Below are positions 42,956-53,197 of a DNA stretch of 64,000 nt, in pieces. A model generated the notes under the pieces. The model was not told the origin of the DNA. It searched no databases and saw only the letters and a program-made list of their open reading frames with translations. The stretch is from the NCBI RefSeq assembly GCF_002149015.1, contig NZ_NGFO01000022.1, forward strand, positions 1-64,000, in the 5' to 3' direction. How positions within the stretch are numbered: the first letter of the stretch is position 1; each line of letters begins with the position of its first letter. Source of the DNA: Gordonia lacunae. GTDB taxonomy: Bacteria > Actinomycetota > Actinomycetes > Mycobacteriales > Mycobacteriaceae. The position numbers and the translations under genes are program-made.

Positions 42956-43031
42956 ATTGAAACGTTCCACCACCTCGATGGTCCACCCACACCTCCCCGC
43001 CGCCGGCTGTTCCCCGACGTCGGCGGCGGGG
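42956..43031. promoter_or_regulatory. Second LacI-type half-palindrome and hairpin inside the rhamnose operon
   Basis: ATTGAAACGTTCCA at 42956-42969 repeats the operator core seen at 41001. It is followed by an 11-bp stem, CCCCGCCGCCG (42995-43005) with CGGCGGCGGGG (43021-43031). Together they suggest an internal, separately controlled promoter with an attenuator or terminator ahead of the isomerase gene, 23 bases before its ATG. Confidence 0.55.
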
Positions 43032-43053
43032 AACCCCAACCGAAAGAACCCTC

Positions 43054-44214
43054 ATGGCCACCTTTGACGAGACGATCCTCGACAACCTCGAGATCGAGCT
43101 CCCCTCCTGGGCGTTCGGCAACTCCGGCACCCGGTTCAAGGTGTTCGGCACCCCGGGCACCCCCCGTACCATCCACGAGAAGATCGCCGACGCCGCGAAG
43201 GTCAATGAGCTGACCGGTCTGGCTCCGACTGTCGCCCTGCACATCCCGTGGGACACCGTCGACGACTACCGCGCGCTCGCCGCGTACGCGAGGGATCTGG
43301 GCGTCGGACTGGGTACGGTCAACTCCAACACCTTTCAGGACGACGCCTACAAGTTCGGCAGTCTCACCCACACCGACAAGACGGTGCGGCAGATGGCCAT
43401 CGACCACCACCTCGCGTGCATCGAGGTGATGAACGCGACCGGCTCGCGCGACCTCAAGATCTGGCTCGCCGACGGAACGAACTACCCCGGCCAGGGCGAC
43501 ATCCGCGGACGCCAGGACCGCCTCGCCGAGTCCCTCGCAGCCATCTACCAGCACATCGGCGACGACCAGCGACTCGTGTTGGAGTACAAGTTCTTCGAGC
43601 CCGCGACGTATGTCACCGACGTCCCCGACTGGGGCACCTCCTACGCCCATGTGACCGCGCTCGGCGAGCGGGCGATGGTCTGCCTCGACACCGGTCACCA
43701 CGCGCCGGGCACCAATATCGAATTCATCGTCGCGCAGTTGCTGCGCCTCGGGAAGTTGGGCTCGTTCGACTTCAACTCGCGCTTCTATGCCGACGACGAC
43801 CTCATCGTCGGCGCGGCGGATCCGTTCCAGCTCTTCCGAATCCTGTTCGAGGTGATCCGCGGCGGCGGCCTCGACACCGGCTCGCCGGTCGCGCTGATGC
43901 TCGACCAGTGCCACAACGTCGAGGAGAAGATCCCCGGCCAGATCCGTTCGGTGCTCAACGTCGAGGAGATGACCGCCCGCGCCCTCCTCGTCGACACCGA
44001 GGCCCTGACCGAGGCGCAGTCAGCCGGAGATGTGCTGGGCGCGAACGCCATCGTGATGGACGCGTTCTACACCGACGTCCGTCCGATGCTCGCCGAACGT
44101 CGGGTCCGCCGCGGTCTGCCCGCAGATCCGATGGCCGCCTACGCCGGGTCCGGCCACCGCGAACGCATCGTCGCCGAGCGCGTCGGCGGTACCCAATCAT
44201 CCTGGGGCGCCTGA
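43054..44214 (+). CDS. rhaI: L-rhamnose isomerase
   Basis: A 386-residue isomerase of the xylose-isomerase-like TIM barrel, converting L-rhamnose to L-rhamnulose. Conserved metal and substrate residues are visible in KIWLADGTNYPGQGD, LEYKFFEPATYVTDVPDWG (Glu and Asp), CLDTGHHAPGTNIE (His) and FDFNSRFYADDDL (Asp). The sequence is of the Pseudomonas/actinobacterial RhaI type, not E. coli RhaA. It lies between transporter and aldolase genes. Confidence 0.9.
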   Translation: MATFDETILDNLEIELPSWAFGNSGTRFKVFGTPGTPRTIHEKIADAAKVNELTGLAPTVALHIPWDTVDDYRALAAYARDLGVGLGTVNSNTFQDDAYKFGSLTHTDKTVRQMAIDHHLACIEVMNATGSRDLKIWLADGTNYPGQGDIRGRQDRLAESLAAIYQHIGDDQRLVLEYKFFEPATYVTDVPDWGTSYAHVTALGERAMVCLDTGHHAPGTNIEFIVAQLLRLGKLGSFDFNSRFYADDDLIVGAADPFQLFRILFEVIRGGGLDTGSPVALMLDQCHNVEEKIPGQIRSVLNVEEMTARALLVDTEALTEAQSAGDVLGANAIVMDAFYTDVRPMLAERRVRRGLPADPMAAYAGSGHRERIVAERVGGTQSSWGA

Positions 44215-44263
44215 GCCCTCCCACCGCCCCAATCCCCCTGAACTCCCGAGGAGATCACCCACC

Positions 44264-46300
44264 ATGACCAATCCCGCAGTCGCTGCACTCATCGCGCGGT
44301 CCAACCGGCTCGGATCGGACCCGAAGAACACCAACTACGCCGGCGGCAACACCTCCGCCAAGGGCACCGACACCGATCCCGTCACCGGTGAGGACGTCGA
44401 ACTGCTCTGGGTGAAGGGTTCCGGCGGTGATCTCGGCACCCTGACCGAGCAGGGCCTGGCCGTGCTCCGGCTCGACCGCATGCGCGCTCTCGTCGACGTC
44501 TACCCCGGCCTCGACCGCGAGGACGAGATGGTCGCCGCCTTCGACTATTGCCTGCACGGCAAGGGCGGCGCCGCCCCGTCGATCGACACCGCGATGCACG
44601 GTCTGGTCGACGCCGCACACGTCGATCACCTGCACCCCGACTCCGGCATCGCCATCGCCACCGCCGCCGACGGAGAAGCGTTGACGAACAAGATCTTCGG
44701 CGACCGCGTCGTCTGGGTGCCGTGGCGGCGCCCGGGCTTCCAGCTCGGGCTGGACATCTCGGCCCTCAAAGCGGCCAACCCGCAGGCGATCGGTTGCATC
44801 CTCGGCGGTCACGGGATCACCGCATGGGGTGAGACCTCCGACGAGGCACAGGCGAATTCGCTGGAGATCATCCACACCGCCGAGGAGTACATCGCCGCCA
44901 ACGGCCGGCCGCAGCCCTTCGGCGCCCCGATCGACGGCTACGGCGCACTTCCCGCCGAGGAACGCCGGGCCAAGGCAGCGGCGCTCGCCCCGTTCATCCG
45001 CGGTCTCGCCTCGACGGACAAGCCACAGGTCGGTCACTTCACCGACGTCGACCCGGTCCTCGAATTCCTCGCCGCGGCCGAGCATCCGCGCCTGGCCGCG
45101 CTCGGCACGAGTTGCCCGGACCACTTCCTGCGCACCAAGGTCAGGCCGCTCGTCCTCGATCTACCGGCGTCGGCGACGGTCGAGGAGTGCACGGAGCGCC
45201 TCACCGCGCTGCACGAGGCCTACCGCGAGGACTACCGCGCCTACTACGACCGCCACGCCACCGCGGACAGCCCCGCGATGCGGGGCGCCGACCCGGCCAT
45301 CGTGCTCGTCCCGGGCGTCGGCATGTTCAGCTTCGGCAAGGACAAGCAGACCGCACGCGTGGCGGGCGAGTTCTACCTGAACGCGATCAACGTGATGCGC
45401 GGCGCCGAGGCCATCTCGACCTACGCCCCGATCGACGAGTCGGAGAAGTTCCGGATCGAGTACTGGCTCCTCGAGGAGGCGAAGCTCGCGCGGATGCCCG
45501 AGCCCAAGCCGCTCGCCACCCGCATCGCCCTGGTCACCGGTGCGGCCTCGGGCATCGGCAAGGCCATCGCGGCGCGGCTCGCCGCCGAAGGTGCGTGCGT
45601 GGTGATCGCCGACCTCGATGCCGAGAAGGCGCGCGCGGCAGCCGAGGAGATCGGGTCGAGCGATGTCGCGATCGGCGTGGCCGCCGACGTCACCGACGAA
45701 GCAGCCGTGCAGGCCGCGATCGACGCGACCGTGCTCGCCTTCGGCGGCATCGACCTCGTCGTGAACAACGCCGGTCTGTCGCTGTCGAAGTCGTTGCTGG
45801 ACACCACCGCCGCCGACTGGGACCTGCAGCACAACGTGATGGCCCGCGGCTCGTTCCTGGTGAGCAAGGCCGCCGCCCGCGCCCTGATCGACCAGAAGCT
45901 GGGCGGCGACATCCTCTACATCTCGTCGAAGAACTCGGTCTTCGCCGGCCCCAACAACATCGCGTACTCGGCGACGAAGGCCGACCAGGCACATCAGGTC
46001 CGCCTCCTCGCCGCCGAGCTCGGCGAACACGGGGTCAAGGTCAACGGCATCAATCCCGATGGCGTGGTGCGGGGTTCGGGGATCTTCGCCGGCGGCTGGG
46101 GCGCCAAGCGCGCCGCCGTCTACGGTGTCGAGGAGAAGGACCTGGGCAAGTTCTATGCACAGCGCACCCTGCTCAAGCGTGAGGTGCTGCCGGAGAACAT
46201 CGCCAACGCCGCGTTCGCGCTGTGCACCTCCGATTTCTCCCACACCACCGGTCTGCACGTGCCGGTGGACGCGGGCGTCGCCGCCGCGTTCCTCCGATGA
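44264..46300 (+). CDS. Bifunctional rhamnulose-1-phosphate aldolase / L-lactaldehyde dehydrogenase
   Basis: A 678-residue fusion. Residues 1 to about 410 are a class II aldolase (ARSNRLGSDPKNTNYAGGNT; metal His in DAAHVDHLHPDSGIAIA) that splits L-rhamnulose-1-phosphate to dihydroxyacetone phosphate and L-lactaldehyde. Residues about 420-678 are an SDR domain (VTGAASGIGKAIAARLA, NNAGLS, YSATKADQ) that oxidises the lactaldehyde to L-lactate. This fusion is known from Bacillus-type and actinobacterial rhamnose operons. Its lactate product explains the lldD gene downstream. Its stop overlaps the kinase start (ATGA). Confidence 0.9.
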   Translation: MTNPAVAALIARSNRLGSDPKNTNYAGGNTSAKGTDTDPVTGEDVELLWVKGSGGDLGTLTEQGLAVLRLDRMRALVDVYPGLDREDEMVAAFDYCLHGKGGAAPSIDTAMHGLVDAAHVDHLHPDSGIAIATAADGEALTNKIFGDRVVWVPWRRPGFQLGLDISALKAANPQAIGCILGGHGITAWGETSDEAQANSLEIIHTAEEYIAANGRPQPFGAPIDGYGALPAEERRAKAAALAPFIRGLASTDKPQVGHFTDVDPVLEFLAAAEHPRLAALGTSCPDHFLRTKVRPLVLDLPASATVEECTERLTALHEAYREDYRAYYDRHATADSPAMRGADPAIVLVPGVGMFSFGKDKQTARVAGEFYLNAINVMRGAEAISTYAPIDESEKFRIEYWLLEEAKLARMPEPKPLATRIALVTGAASGIGKAIAARLAAEGACVVIADLDAEKARAAAEEIGSSDVAIGVAADVTDEAAVQAAIDATVLAFGGIDLVVNNAGLSLSKSLLDTTAADWDLQHNVMARGSFLVSKAAARALIDQKLGGDILYISSKNSVFAGPNNIAYSATKADQAHQVRLLAAELGEHGVKVNGINPDGVVRGSGIFAGGWGAKRAAVYGVEEKDLGKFYAQRTLLKREVLPENIANAAFALCTSDFSHTTGLHVPVDAGVAAAFLR

Positions 46301-47784
46301 GTCGCTCAACCCGGTCCGCCCAGGTCGCCGCGATCGACCTGGGCGCGACCAGTGGCCGGGTCATGCTCGCCGACGTCTCCCGCGGACGTCTCGAGCTCGA
46401 ACAGGTCGCGCGGTTCGCCAACGATCCGATCCACCTCTGGAACGGCCGCCGGTCCGCACTCCACTGGGACCTCCCGGGGTTGTTCCGGGCCGCCTCTGCC
46501 GGGCTCGCCGAGGCGGGCCGGCAGTCCGATGATCTGGTCGGCATCGGGGTGGATTCCTGGGCGGTCGACTACGGGCTCCTCCGCGAGGGCCGGATGCTCG
46601 GCTTACCGCACCACTATCGGGATGCGCGCAGCGCCGTCGGTGTCGACGCCGTCCACGCCGAGCTGGGTCCGGCAGACCTGTACGTCCGCAACGGTTTACA
46701 GCACCTGCCGTTCACCACCCTGTACCAGCTGGCGGCGGAGAAGGCCGACGGACTGCTCGACCAGGCCGACACCGCGCTGCTGATCCCGGACCTCATCACG
46801 TACTGGCTGACCGGACAGCGCGGCACCGAACGGACCAATGCGTCCACGACCGGACTGCTCGGGATCAACGGGCGCTGGGACACCCCCATGATGGAGCGAC
46901 TCGGGTTGCCGGTGGGGCTGTTTCCGGACATCGTGGAAACCGGCACCGACCGGGGTCCGCTGCTCGGTGAGGTCGCGGACCGGCTCGGCCTGGCCGCCTC
47001 GACCCGCGTCACCGCCGTCGCCTCCCACGACACCGCGTCGGCCGTGGCCGCCATCCCGATGGATCCCACCCGGGCGGCGTACATCTCCTGCGGCACCTGG
47101 GGTCTGGTCGGCGTCGAACTCGACGAGCCGGTCGTCTCCCGCGACGGGTGGAAGGCCAACTTCACCAACGAGGTCGGCGCCGACGGCCGGATCCGTTACC
47201 TCCACAACGTGATGGGTCTGTGGTTGCTCAGTGAGACCGTGCGCCAATACCAGCGTGAGGGCTACCGGGCCGATCTGGGCGAACTGCTGGCACAGGCCGC
47301 CGAGGCGCCGCCGACCGTCGAGATCTTCGACACCGACGATGCGCGGTTCCTGCCGCCCGGGGACATGCCCGGACGCATCCGCGCCTGGTACGACGAGCGG
47401 GGTATGCGCTCCCCGATGACCCGTCCCGAGATGGTGCGCGCGATCGTCGACAGCCTCGCGTCGGCGTTCGCCGACGGGGTCGTCCGGGCGGCCGAACTGT
47501 CCGGGACGACGGTGGAGACCGTGCACCTCGTCGGCGGCGGCTCACAGAACCGGCTGTTGTGCCAGCTGACCGCCGACCGCCTCGGGCTGCCGGTACAGGC
47601 CGGACCGGTGGAGGCGACCGCACTGGGCAACGTGCTGATCACCGCACGCGCCCACGGCCTGATCGATGGCGACCTGGCGGCGATGAGGTCTATCGTCGCC
47701 GACAGGTTCCCGCCGCAACACTATGCACCCCGAGACTCCCGCGGCACACGATTTCGCACCGCGGTCGGGACAGGAAAGGCATGA
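46297..47784 (+). CDS. rhaB: L-rhamnulokinase
   Basis: A 495-residue FGGY-family kinase that phosphorylates L-rhamnulose. The N-terminal phosphate loop is [14 protein letters not shown], and [12 protein letters not shown] and the C-terminal [19 protein letters not shown] are conserved. The FGGY domain boundary lies near [13 protein letters not shown]. The ATG at 46297 overlaps the previous stop and is preferred to an earlier in-frame ATG. It ends in an overlap with lldD. Confidence 0.9.
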   Translation: MSRSTRSAQVAAIDLGATSGRVMLADVSRGRLELEQVARFANDPIHLWNGRRSALHWDLPGLFRAASAGLAEAGRQSDDLVGIGVDSWAVDYGLLREGRMLGLPHHYRDARSAVGVDAVHAELGPADLYVRNGLQHLPFTTLYQLAAEKADGLLDQADTALLIPDLITYWLTGQRGTERTNASTTGLLGINGRWDTPMMERLGLPVGLFPDIVETGTDRGPLLGEVADRLGLAASTRVTAVASHDTASAVAAIPMDPTRAAYISCGTWGLVGVELDEPVVSRDGWKANFTNEVGADGRIRYLHNVMGLWLLSETVRQYQREGYRADLGELLAQAAEAPPTVEIFDTDDARFLPPGDMPGRIRAWYDERGMRSPMTRPEMVRAIVDSLASAFADGVVRAAELSGTTVETVHLVGGGSQNRLLCQLTADRLGLPVQAGPVEATALGNVLITARAHGLIDGDLAAMRSIVADRFPPQHYAPRDSRGTRFRTAVGTGKA

Positions 47785-49040
47785 CGATGCAACGCACATC
47801 CCCCATGAAGCGTCGAGTTCCCAAGCCACGCGACCTCGCGCCGCTGATGCAGTTCAAGAAGCCGCAGTTCGACGCGAAGAAGCGACGCCTGGATGCCGCG
47901 CTGACGATCGAGGACCTGCGGGCGATCGCCAAGCGTCGCACCCCCAAGGCCGCCTTCGACTACACCGACGGCTCGGCCGAGGCCGAGCTGTCGATCGAGC
48001 GTGCGCGGCAGGCGTTCGCCGACATCGAGTTCCATCCGGCGATCCTGCGCGACGTCTCCAAGGTCGACACCTCGTGCACGATCCTCGGCGGGCGTTCGGA
48101 GCTGCCGTTCGGCATCGCACCGACCGGGTTCACCCGGATGATGCAGACCGAGGGCGAGTACGCCGGTGCGCGCGCCGCCGCCCGCGCCGGCATCCCCTTC
48201 TCGCTGTCGACGATGGGCACGGCGTCGATCGAAGACGTGCGGGATGCGAACCCGCACGGACGCAACTGGTTCCAGCTGTACATGTGGAAGGACCGGGAGC
48301 GCTCGATGGCGCTGGTCGACCGCGCGGCGAAGGCCGGATACGACACCCTCCTGGTGACCGTCGACGTCCCGGTCGCCGGCGCCCGCCTGCGCGACAAGCG
48401 CAACGGCATGTCCATCCCGCCGGCTCTGACCACCAAGACCGTGCTCAATGCGATCCCCCGGCCGCAGTGGTGGATCGACTTCCTGACCACCGAACCCCTG
48501 GCGTTTGCCTCACTCGACCGGTGGTCGGGCACGGTGGCCGAGCTGCTGGACACGATGTTCGACCCCACGGTCACCTTCGACGATCTGGCGTGGATCAAGT
48601 CGCAGTGGCCGGGCAAGCTGGTGGTGAAGGGGATCCAGACCGTCGACGACGCCAAGGCGGTGACCGCACTCGGCGCCGATGGCATCGTCTTGTCCAATCA
48701 CGGTGGGCGCCAGCTCGATCGCGCACCGATCCCGTTCCACCTCCTGCCCGAGGTGGCCCGCGAGGTCGGCGCGGACACCGAGATCATGCTGGACACCGGC
48801 ATCATGAGCGGTGCCGACATCGTCGCAGCGGTCGCACTCGGAGCGCGGTTCACGCTCGTCGGCCGCGCCTACCTGTACGGCCTGATGGCCGGGGGTGAGG
48901 CCGGGGTCGACCGGATGATCGAGATCCTCGGCGAGCAGATCGCGCGCACGATGCGCCTCCTGGGCGTCGCCTCGCTGGACGAACTGACGCCGGCGCATGT
49001 CACCCAACTCGAACGTCTGGTGCCCCGGGCGCGTTCCTGA
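47781..49040 (+). CDS. lldD: FMN-dependent L-lactate dehydrogenase
   Basis: A 419-residue alpha-hydroxyacid oxidising enzyme. FMN-binding and active-site motifs present are [48 protein letters not shown] and [13 protein letters not shown] (catalytic His-Gly-Gly-Arg). It converts L-lactate to pyruvate with electrons passed to the respiratory chain. The ATG overlaps the kinase stop. As the last gene of the rhamnose operon it completes the path from lactaldehyde through lactate to pyruvate. Confidence 0.9.
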   Translation: MTMQRTSPMKRRVPKPRDLAPLMQFKKPQFDAKKRRLDAALTIEDLRAIAKRRTPKAAFDYTDGSAEAELSIERARQAFADIEFHPAILRDVSKVDTSCTILGGRSELPFGIAPTGFTRMMQTEGEYAGARAAARAGIPFSLSTMGTASIEDVRDANPHGRNWFQLYMWKDRERSMALVDRAAKAGYDTLLVTVDVPVAGARLRDKRNGMSIPPALTTKTVLNAIPRPQWWIDFLTTEPLAFASLDRWSGTVAELLDTMFDPTVTFDDLAWIKSQWPGKLVVKGIQTVDDAKAVTALGADGIVLSNHGGRQLDRAPIPFHLLPEVAREVGADTEIMLDTGIMSGADIVAAVALGARFTLVGRAYLYGLMAGGEAGVDRMIEILGEQIARTMRLLGVASLDELTPAHVTQLERLVPRARS

Positions 49041-49053
49041 CATCCGGGATGTC

Positions 49054-49089
49054 GCGGAGGGGTCCGATCCGCCGATCGGGCCTCTCCGC
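49054..49089. terminator. Terminator at the end of the rhamnose operon
   Basis: A 16-bp stem, GCGGAGGGGTCCGATC with GATCGGGCCTCTCCGC (14 of 16 pairs), and a CGCC loop. It lies between the lldD stop and the stop of the convergent MFS gene, so it may serve both. Confidence 0.75.
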
Positions 49090-49095
49090 GCCGGT

Positions 49096-50568
49096 TCAGG
49101 CGGACCGGGCGCCGACCTCCGGAGGCTGTTCCCGGCGATGCGCGAAGTGGTCCACCAGACCCACCACCAGCGCGATGAGCACGAGGAGCGCCGCGGTCGC
49201 CAGTCCGATCTGGAACGCCCGGGCCCAGTCGCCGCCGCTGTTGGCGACCTGGGCGAAGAACACCGCACCGACGAGTGCGATGCCCGCGGCGGCGCCGATG
49301 CGCTGGCCGGTCTGCAACACGCCGCCGGCGATGCCCGCCTTGGTGACCGGCACCTGGTCGAGGCTCAGCGTGAGGTTGGGCGAGATCACGAGTCCCGAGC
49401 CGACACCGGCGACCAGCAGCGGCACCGCGGCCGCGTAGCCGACGTTGTGGCCGGGGACGAGCTGGACGGCGATGATCGTCGCGATCATCCCCACCACGAC
49501 CAGCCCCAGACCCAGCAGGACCAGCGAGCGTCCGACCCGCGTGACGATGTTGCCGCCGACGCTCGCCGACACCGCCGACCCCAGCGCGAAGGGGGTCACG
49601 GCCAGGCCGGCCTGCAGCGCCGAGTAACCCAGGCCCTGCTGGACGAAGAGGGTGTAGATGAAGAAGACGGTGGTGAATCCCGCGAAGTAGACCATGGCGA
49701 TGATGCACCCCAGCGAGTACGACCGCATCGAGAACAGCGAGAGGTCGACGAGTTGCTGATGTCCGACCCGGCCCTGGCGCCGCTCCCACAGCACGAAGGC
49801 ACCCAGCAGTACCGCGGCGACGATCAGCAACAGCCACTTCCGCGCGCCCGGCCACTCCTGCTCCTGAACCATCGGCAGCATCAACGCGAACACCCCGACA
49901 CCCAGCAGCAGGACGCCCACCGGGTCGAAACTGCCCCGCAACGGCTGCTTGGTCTCCGACGGCCGGGCCGGGATGAGCCGGATGGCGGCGAGAAAGGCGG
50001 CGATGCCGATCGGCACGTTGACGAAGAAGATCCAGCGCCACCCCTCGGCGGACCCACCCAGCTGGATGAGGACGCCGCCCAGCAGCGGACCGACCGCCGT
50101 CGAGATGCCGATCGTCGCCGCGAACATCCCGAAGGCCCGGCCCCGCTCCGCCCCACGGAAGAGCAGCTGGATCAGTCCCGAGACCTGCGGCGCGAGAATG
50201 CCACCCGCGACGCCCTGGATCAGCCGGAAGACGACGAGCTGCGTCGGACCCTGCGCGAAACCACATGCCGCGGAGGACAGTACGAACAGCGACAGCCCGA
50301 TGAGGAAGGTCACCTTGCGGCCGCGGGCGTCACCGACCCGGCCCGCCGGCACCAGGACGAGCCCGAAGGCGAGCGCGTAACCGGAGACGACCCACGAGAG
50401 ATCGGCCGAGTTCGCACCGAGACCGGATTCGATCGACGGCAGTGCGACGTTGACGATCGAGACGTCCAGGAGCGTCATGAAGCCGACGACCAGACACACC
50501 GCAAGTGCCTTCCACCGTCGCGGGTCTGGTTGATAGTCCGCGGAGAACGGGCTGGCCGGAGTCGACAT
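49096..50568 (-). CDS. MFS drug exporter, DHA2 family
   Basis: A 490-residue, 14-helix exporter. Motif D1 is LDVSIVNVALPSIESGLG, motif A is PAGRVGDARGRKVTFLIG and motif C is VFRLIQGVAGGILAPQVSGL. The ATG at 50568 is chosen because AAAGGCGG lies 6-13 bases upstream. It diverges from the LacI-type regulator gene (118 bases between starts), so that regulator could act here as well. Confidence 0.85.
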   Translation of the reverse strand: MSTPASPFSADYQPDPRRWKALAVCLVVGFMTLLDVSIVNVALPSIESGLGANSADLSWVVSGYALAFGLVLVPAGRVGDARGRKVTFLIGLSLFVLSSAACGFAQGPTQLVVFRLIQGVAGGILAPQVSGLIQLLFRGAERGRAFGMFAATIGISTAVGPLLGGVLIQLGGSAEGWRWIFFVNVPIGIAAFLAAIRLIPARPSETKQPLRGSFDPVGVLLLGVGVFALMLPMVQEQEWPGARKWLLLIVAAVLLGAFVLWERRQGRVGHQQLVDLSLFSMRSYSLGCIIAMVYFAGFTTVFFIYTLFVQQGLGYSALQAGLAVTPFALGSAVSASVGGNIVTRVGRSLVLLGLGLVVVGMIATIIAVQLVPGHNVGYAAAVPLLVAGVGSGLVISPNLTLSLDQVPVTKAGIAGGVLQTGQRIGAAAGIALVGAVFFAQVANSGGDWARAFQIGLATAALLVLIALVVGLVDHFAHRREQPPEVGARSA

Positions 50569-50686
50569 CGAGCCGCCTTTCATTCGGGGGTACCGCGCTG
50601 TTCGTAGTCAATCAGCCCGGGAGATGGGCGACCCTCCCGACTCCGCGTAACGGGTGTTGCGGTACGGCGTCTGGTGAGATGAACAC

Positions 50687-51700
50687 ATGGGTGTGAGCAT
50701 GCGGGACGTCGCGGCGGCGGCCTCGGTGTCGGTGGGAACGGTCTCGAACGTGCTCAATGCGCCCGGGAAGGTCTCCCCCTCGACCGTTGCGCGGGTGCAG
50801 GCGGCGATCGACCAGCTGGGCTTCGTCCGCAACGACGCCGCGCGGCAACTCCGGGCGGGACGCTCACGATGCGTCGGCATGGTGGTTCTCGACGTGGGCA
50901 ACCCCTTCTTCACCGACATCGCCCGCGCCGCCGAGCAACGGGCCGCCGACCACGACCTGACGGTGCTGCTCGGTACCTCCGACGACGACGAGTCGCGCGA
51001 ACAGGCCTACCTCGACACCTTCGACGAACAGCGGGTCTTCGGCCTGCTCGTCTCCCCGATCGGCGACGACCTGAGGCGTTTCGACTCGCTGCGTCGGCGC
51101 GGCACCCCGGTGATCCTGGTCGACCGAGATGCCGGCGGCTCCCCCTTCGATTCGGTTGCCGTGGACGACATCGCGGGCGGTCGGCTCGCGGTGTCGCACC
51201 TGTGTGAGATCGGGCGCCGCCGGATCGTCTTCATCGGCGGGCCACCGGGACTGCGTCAGGTCGCCGACCGCCGGCGTGGCGCCCAGTCCGCTGTCGACGG
51301 CGTCGACGGCGCGACGCTGGAGGTCGTGCACACGACGACTCTCAGCGTGCTCGCCGGACGCGAGGCGGGCACGGCGCTGCTGGCCAGGGCACCCGGCGAA
51401 CGACCGGATGCGGTGTTCTGCGCCAACGACCTCCTCGCGATCGGTGTCCTGCAGGCCTTCACGATGCTGGGTGGCGACATCGGTGTTCCGGACGACATCG
51501 CGATCATCGGTTACGACGACATCGACTTCGCCAGGTCGGCGGTCGTCCCGTTGTCGTCGATCCGGCAGCCGACCACCCGGATCGGAGTCACCGCGGTCGA
51601 TCTGCTGATCAGCGCGGCAAACGATCCCGCGGAGCACCACGACCCGTCGAACCTGGTGTTCCAGCCCGAACTCGTCGCCCGGGCGTCGACGCTGGGGTGA
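50687..51700 (+). CDS. LacI-family regulator, probable rhamnose regulator
   Basis: A 337-residue repressor. The N-terminal helix-turn-helix and hinge are MRDVAAAASVSVGTVSNVLN and FVRNDAARQLRAGRSRCVG. The periplasmic-binding-protein-like core has VGMVVLDVGNPFFTDIARAA and ICANDLLAIGVLQAF-type motifs. It is the only sugar-type regulator near the rhamnose operon, and the ACGT-centred palindromes at 41001 and 42956 are of LacI type. Either the ATG at 50687 or the one at 50699 could be the start. Its 3' end overlaps the convergent MFS gene by 92 bases. Confidence 0.8.
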   Translation: MGVSMRDVAAAASVSVGTVSNVLNAPGKVSPSTVARVQAAIDQLGFVRNDAARQLRAGRSRCVGMVVLDVGNPFFTDIARAAEQRAADHDLTVLLGTSDDDESREQAYLDTFDEQRVFGLLVSPIGDDLRRFDSLRRRGTPVILVDRDAGGSPFDSVAVDDIAGGRLAVSHLCEIGRRRIVFIGGPPGLRQVADRRRGAQSAVDGVDGATLEVVHTTTLSVLAGREAGTALLARAPGERPDAVFCANDLLAIGVLQAFTMLGGDIGVPDDIAIIGYDDIDFARSAVVPLSSIRQPTTRIGVTAVDLLISAANDPAEHHDPSNLVFQPELVARASTLG

Positions 51701-53114
51701 GGACCACGGTCTCGGCACCCGGCCGTGCGGGACGAGACATCAGACCGACCAGTCCGGCGGCTCCGGCCGCGGCCCCGCCGAGCGCGAACACCAGACCGTA
51801 CGCCGTCCCCGCCGGGTGGGCGCCGCCTGCCACCGTGAGGGCCGCGAACAAAGAGGCCACCGTCGCGCTCGCGATCGAGCTGCCGACGATCCGCGCGATC
51901 GCGTTCACCCCGTTGGCGACCGCGGTGTCCGCCGCCGGTACCGCGTCGGTCACCAACGACGGCAGGGCCGCGTAAGAGCCACTGACGAAGACGTTGACCA
52001 CCACGGCCGCCGCGATCAGCTGCCACGGCCGATCGCGGGCGACGACGAGAACGACGAACGCGATCACCCCGACGATGCACATCGCCGCGAGAACCCGGTC
52101 GCCACGAAACCGGTGGACGAGTCGTCCACTCACCGCGGCGGCGGCGAACCCGGCCCCGGCGCCCGGGAGCAGGAACACCACGCTCGCCGCCAGGACACTG
52201 GCCCCGAAACCGTAACCGGCGACCTCCGGCGCGGCCTGCACGAACTGCGCGATACCGAGGAACTGGAAGTACATCGCCGCTCCGACCAGTGCCGCCGCGA
52301 TGTGGGCGGGGGTCACCCGCCGCCCGGCCAGTGCTCGAGGCGGCACGAGGGGCGCTCCGGTCCGGCGCTCGTGCAGGCACCAGAGCACGAGGCACGCCAG
52401 CCCGCCGACACCGACTCCGACGGCGGTCCCGGCCGATCGGCGCGGGCCTTCGGCGAGCGCGAGCAACACCGCGCAGAGGCCGACCGCGAGCAGGAGCACA
52501 CCGGCCACGTCGGCTCCGGGGCCCGGCACCGCCGCGCCCGGCGTCGCGGGGACGGCAACGGACACCCAGGCAAGGGAGACGACGCTCAGCGCCAGCAACA
52601 TCCAGAAGACCCGCTGGTAGGGTCCGTCGTCGGCGACCAGCACGCCGGCGGCCACCATCCCCAGCCCGGCGCCGCCCGCCATCATCCCCGACATCAGTCC
52701 GATGGCGTGCGTGAGCCGGCGCTGGTCGGTGGTTCTGCGGAGCACCGCGACGCCGATCGGGAAGATGGCGAAGGCCGAGCCCTGCAGTACCCGCCCGATC
52801 ACGAGCAGCGGCAGGCTCGTGGCCAGCACACACAGTACGGACCCGAGGACGACCACGACGAGGATGCCGATCAGGACGCGTCGTCCACCGCGCCGGTCCG
52901 CGAGTTTGCCGAGCACCGGCGTGCAGATCGCCGCAGCGAGAAGGTTGGCGGTCAGCACCCACCCGATCTCGGCGGGCCCGGCCCCCAGCTGCGCCGACAT
53001 CGTGGGGATCATCGGTACCACTGCGGCCTGCAGGACGGACATCGTCGTCACGGCGAAGCACAGGGCCGAGACCGCCCGGCGGGTCGACGCCGCAGTGCCA
53101 CCTGGACGGTCCAC
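51609..53114 (-). CDS. MFS exporter, DHA2-like
   Basis: A 501-residue, about 14-helix transporter. Conserved parts are SVLQAAVVPMIPTMSAQLGA, VLGKLADRRGGRRVLIG (motif A) and RVLQGSAFAIFPIGVAVLR. The last 30 residues are hydrophilic (STPGRRVRAGTPGSTGRGAP) and overlap the 3' end of the LacI-type gene. It diverges from the alpha/beta hydrolase gene across 83 bases. The substrate is unknown. Confidence 0.8.
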   Translation of the reverse strand: MDRPGGTAASTRRAVSALCFAVTTMSVLQAAVVPMIPTMSAQLGAGPAEIGWVLTANLLAAAICTPVLGKLADRRGGRRVLIGILVVVVLGSVLCVLATSLPLLVIGRVLQGSAFAIFPIGVAVLRRTTDQRRLTHAIGLMSGMMAGGAGLGMVAAGVLVADDGPYQRVFWMLLALSVVSLAWVSVAVPATPGAAVPGPGADVAGVLLLAVGLCAVLLALAEGPRRSAGTAVGVGVGGLACLVLWCLHERRTGAPLVPPRALAGRRVTPAHIAAALVGAAMYFQFLGIAQFVQAAPEVAGYGFGASVLAASVVFLLPGAGAGFAAAAVSGRLVHRFRGDRVLAAMCIVGVIAFVVLVVARDRPWQLIAAAVVVNVFVSGSYAALPSLVTDAVPAADTAVANGVNAIARIVGSSIASATVASLFAALTVAGGAHPAGTAYGLVFALGGAAAGAAGLVGLMSRPARPGAETVVLTPASTPGRRVRAGTPGSTGRGAPRDRLPR

Positions 53115-53197
53115 CCTGGGAACCCCTTCCGTTGTCGGATCTCCACAAAACTTATACCTTTAGTTTGAATCATGTCTCATCGACGAAGGGAACGCCC

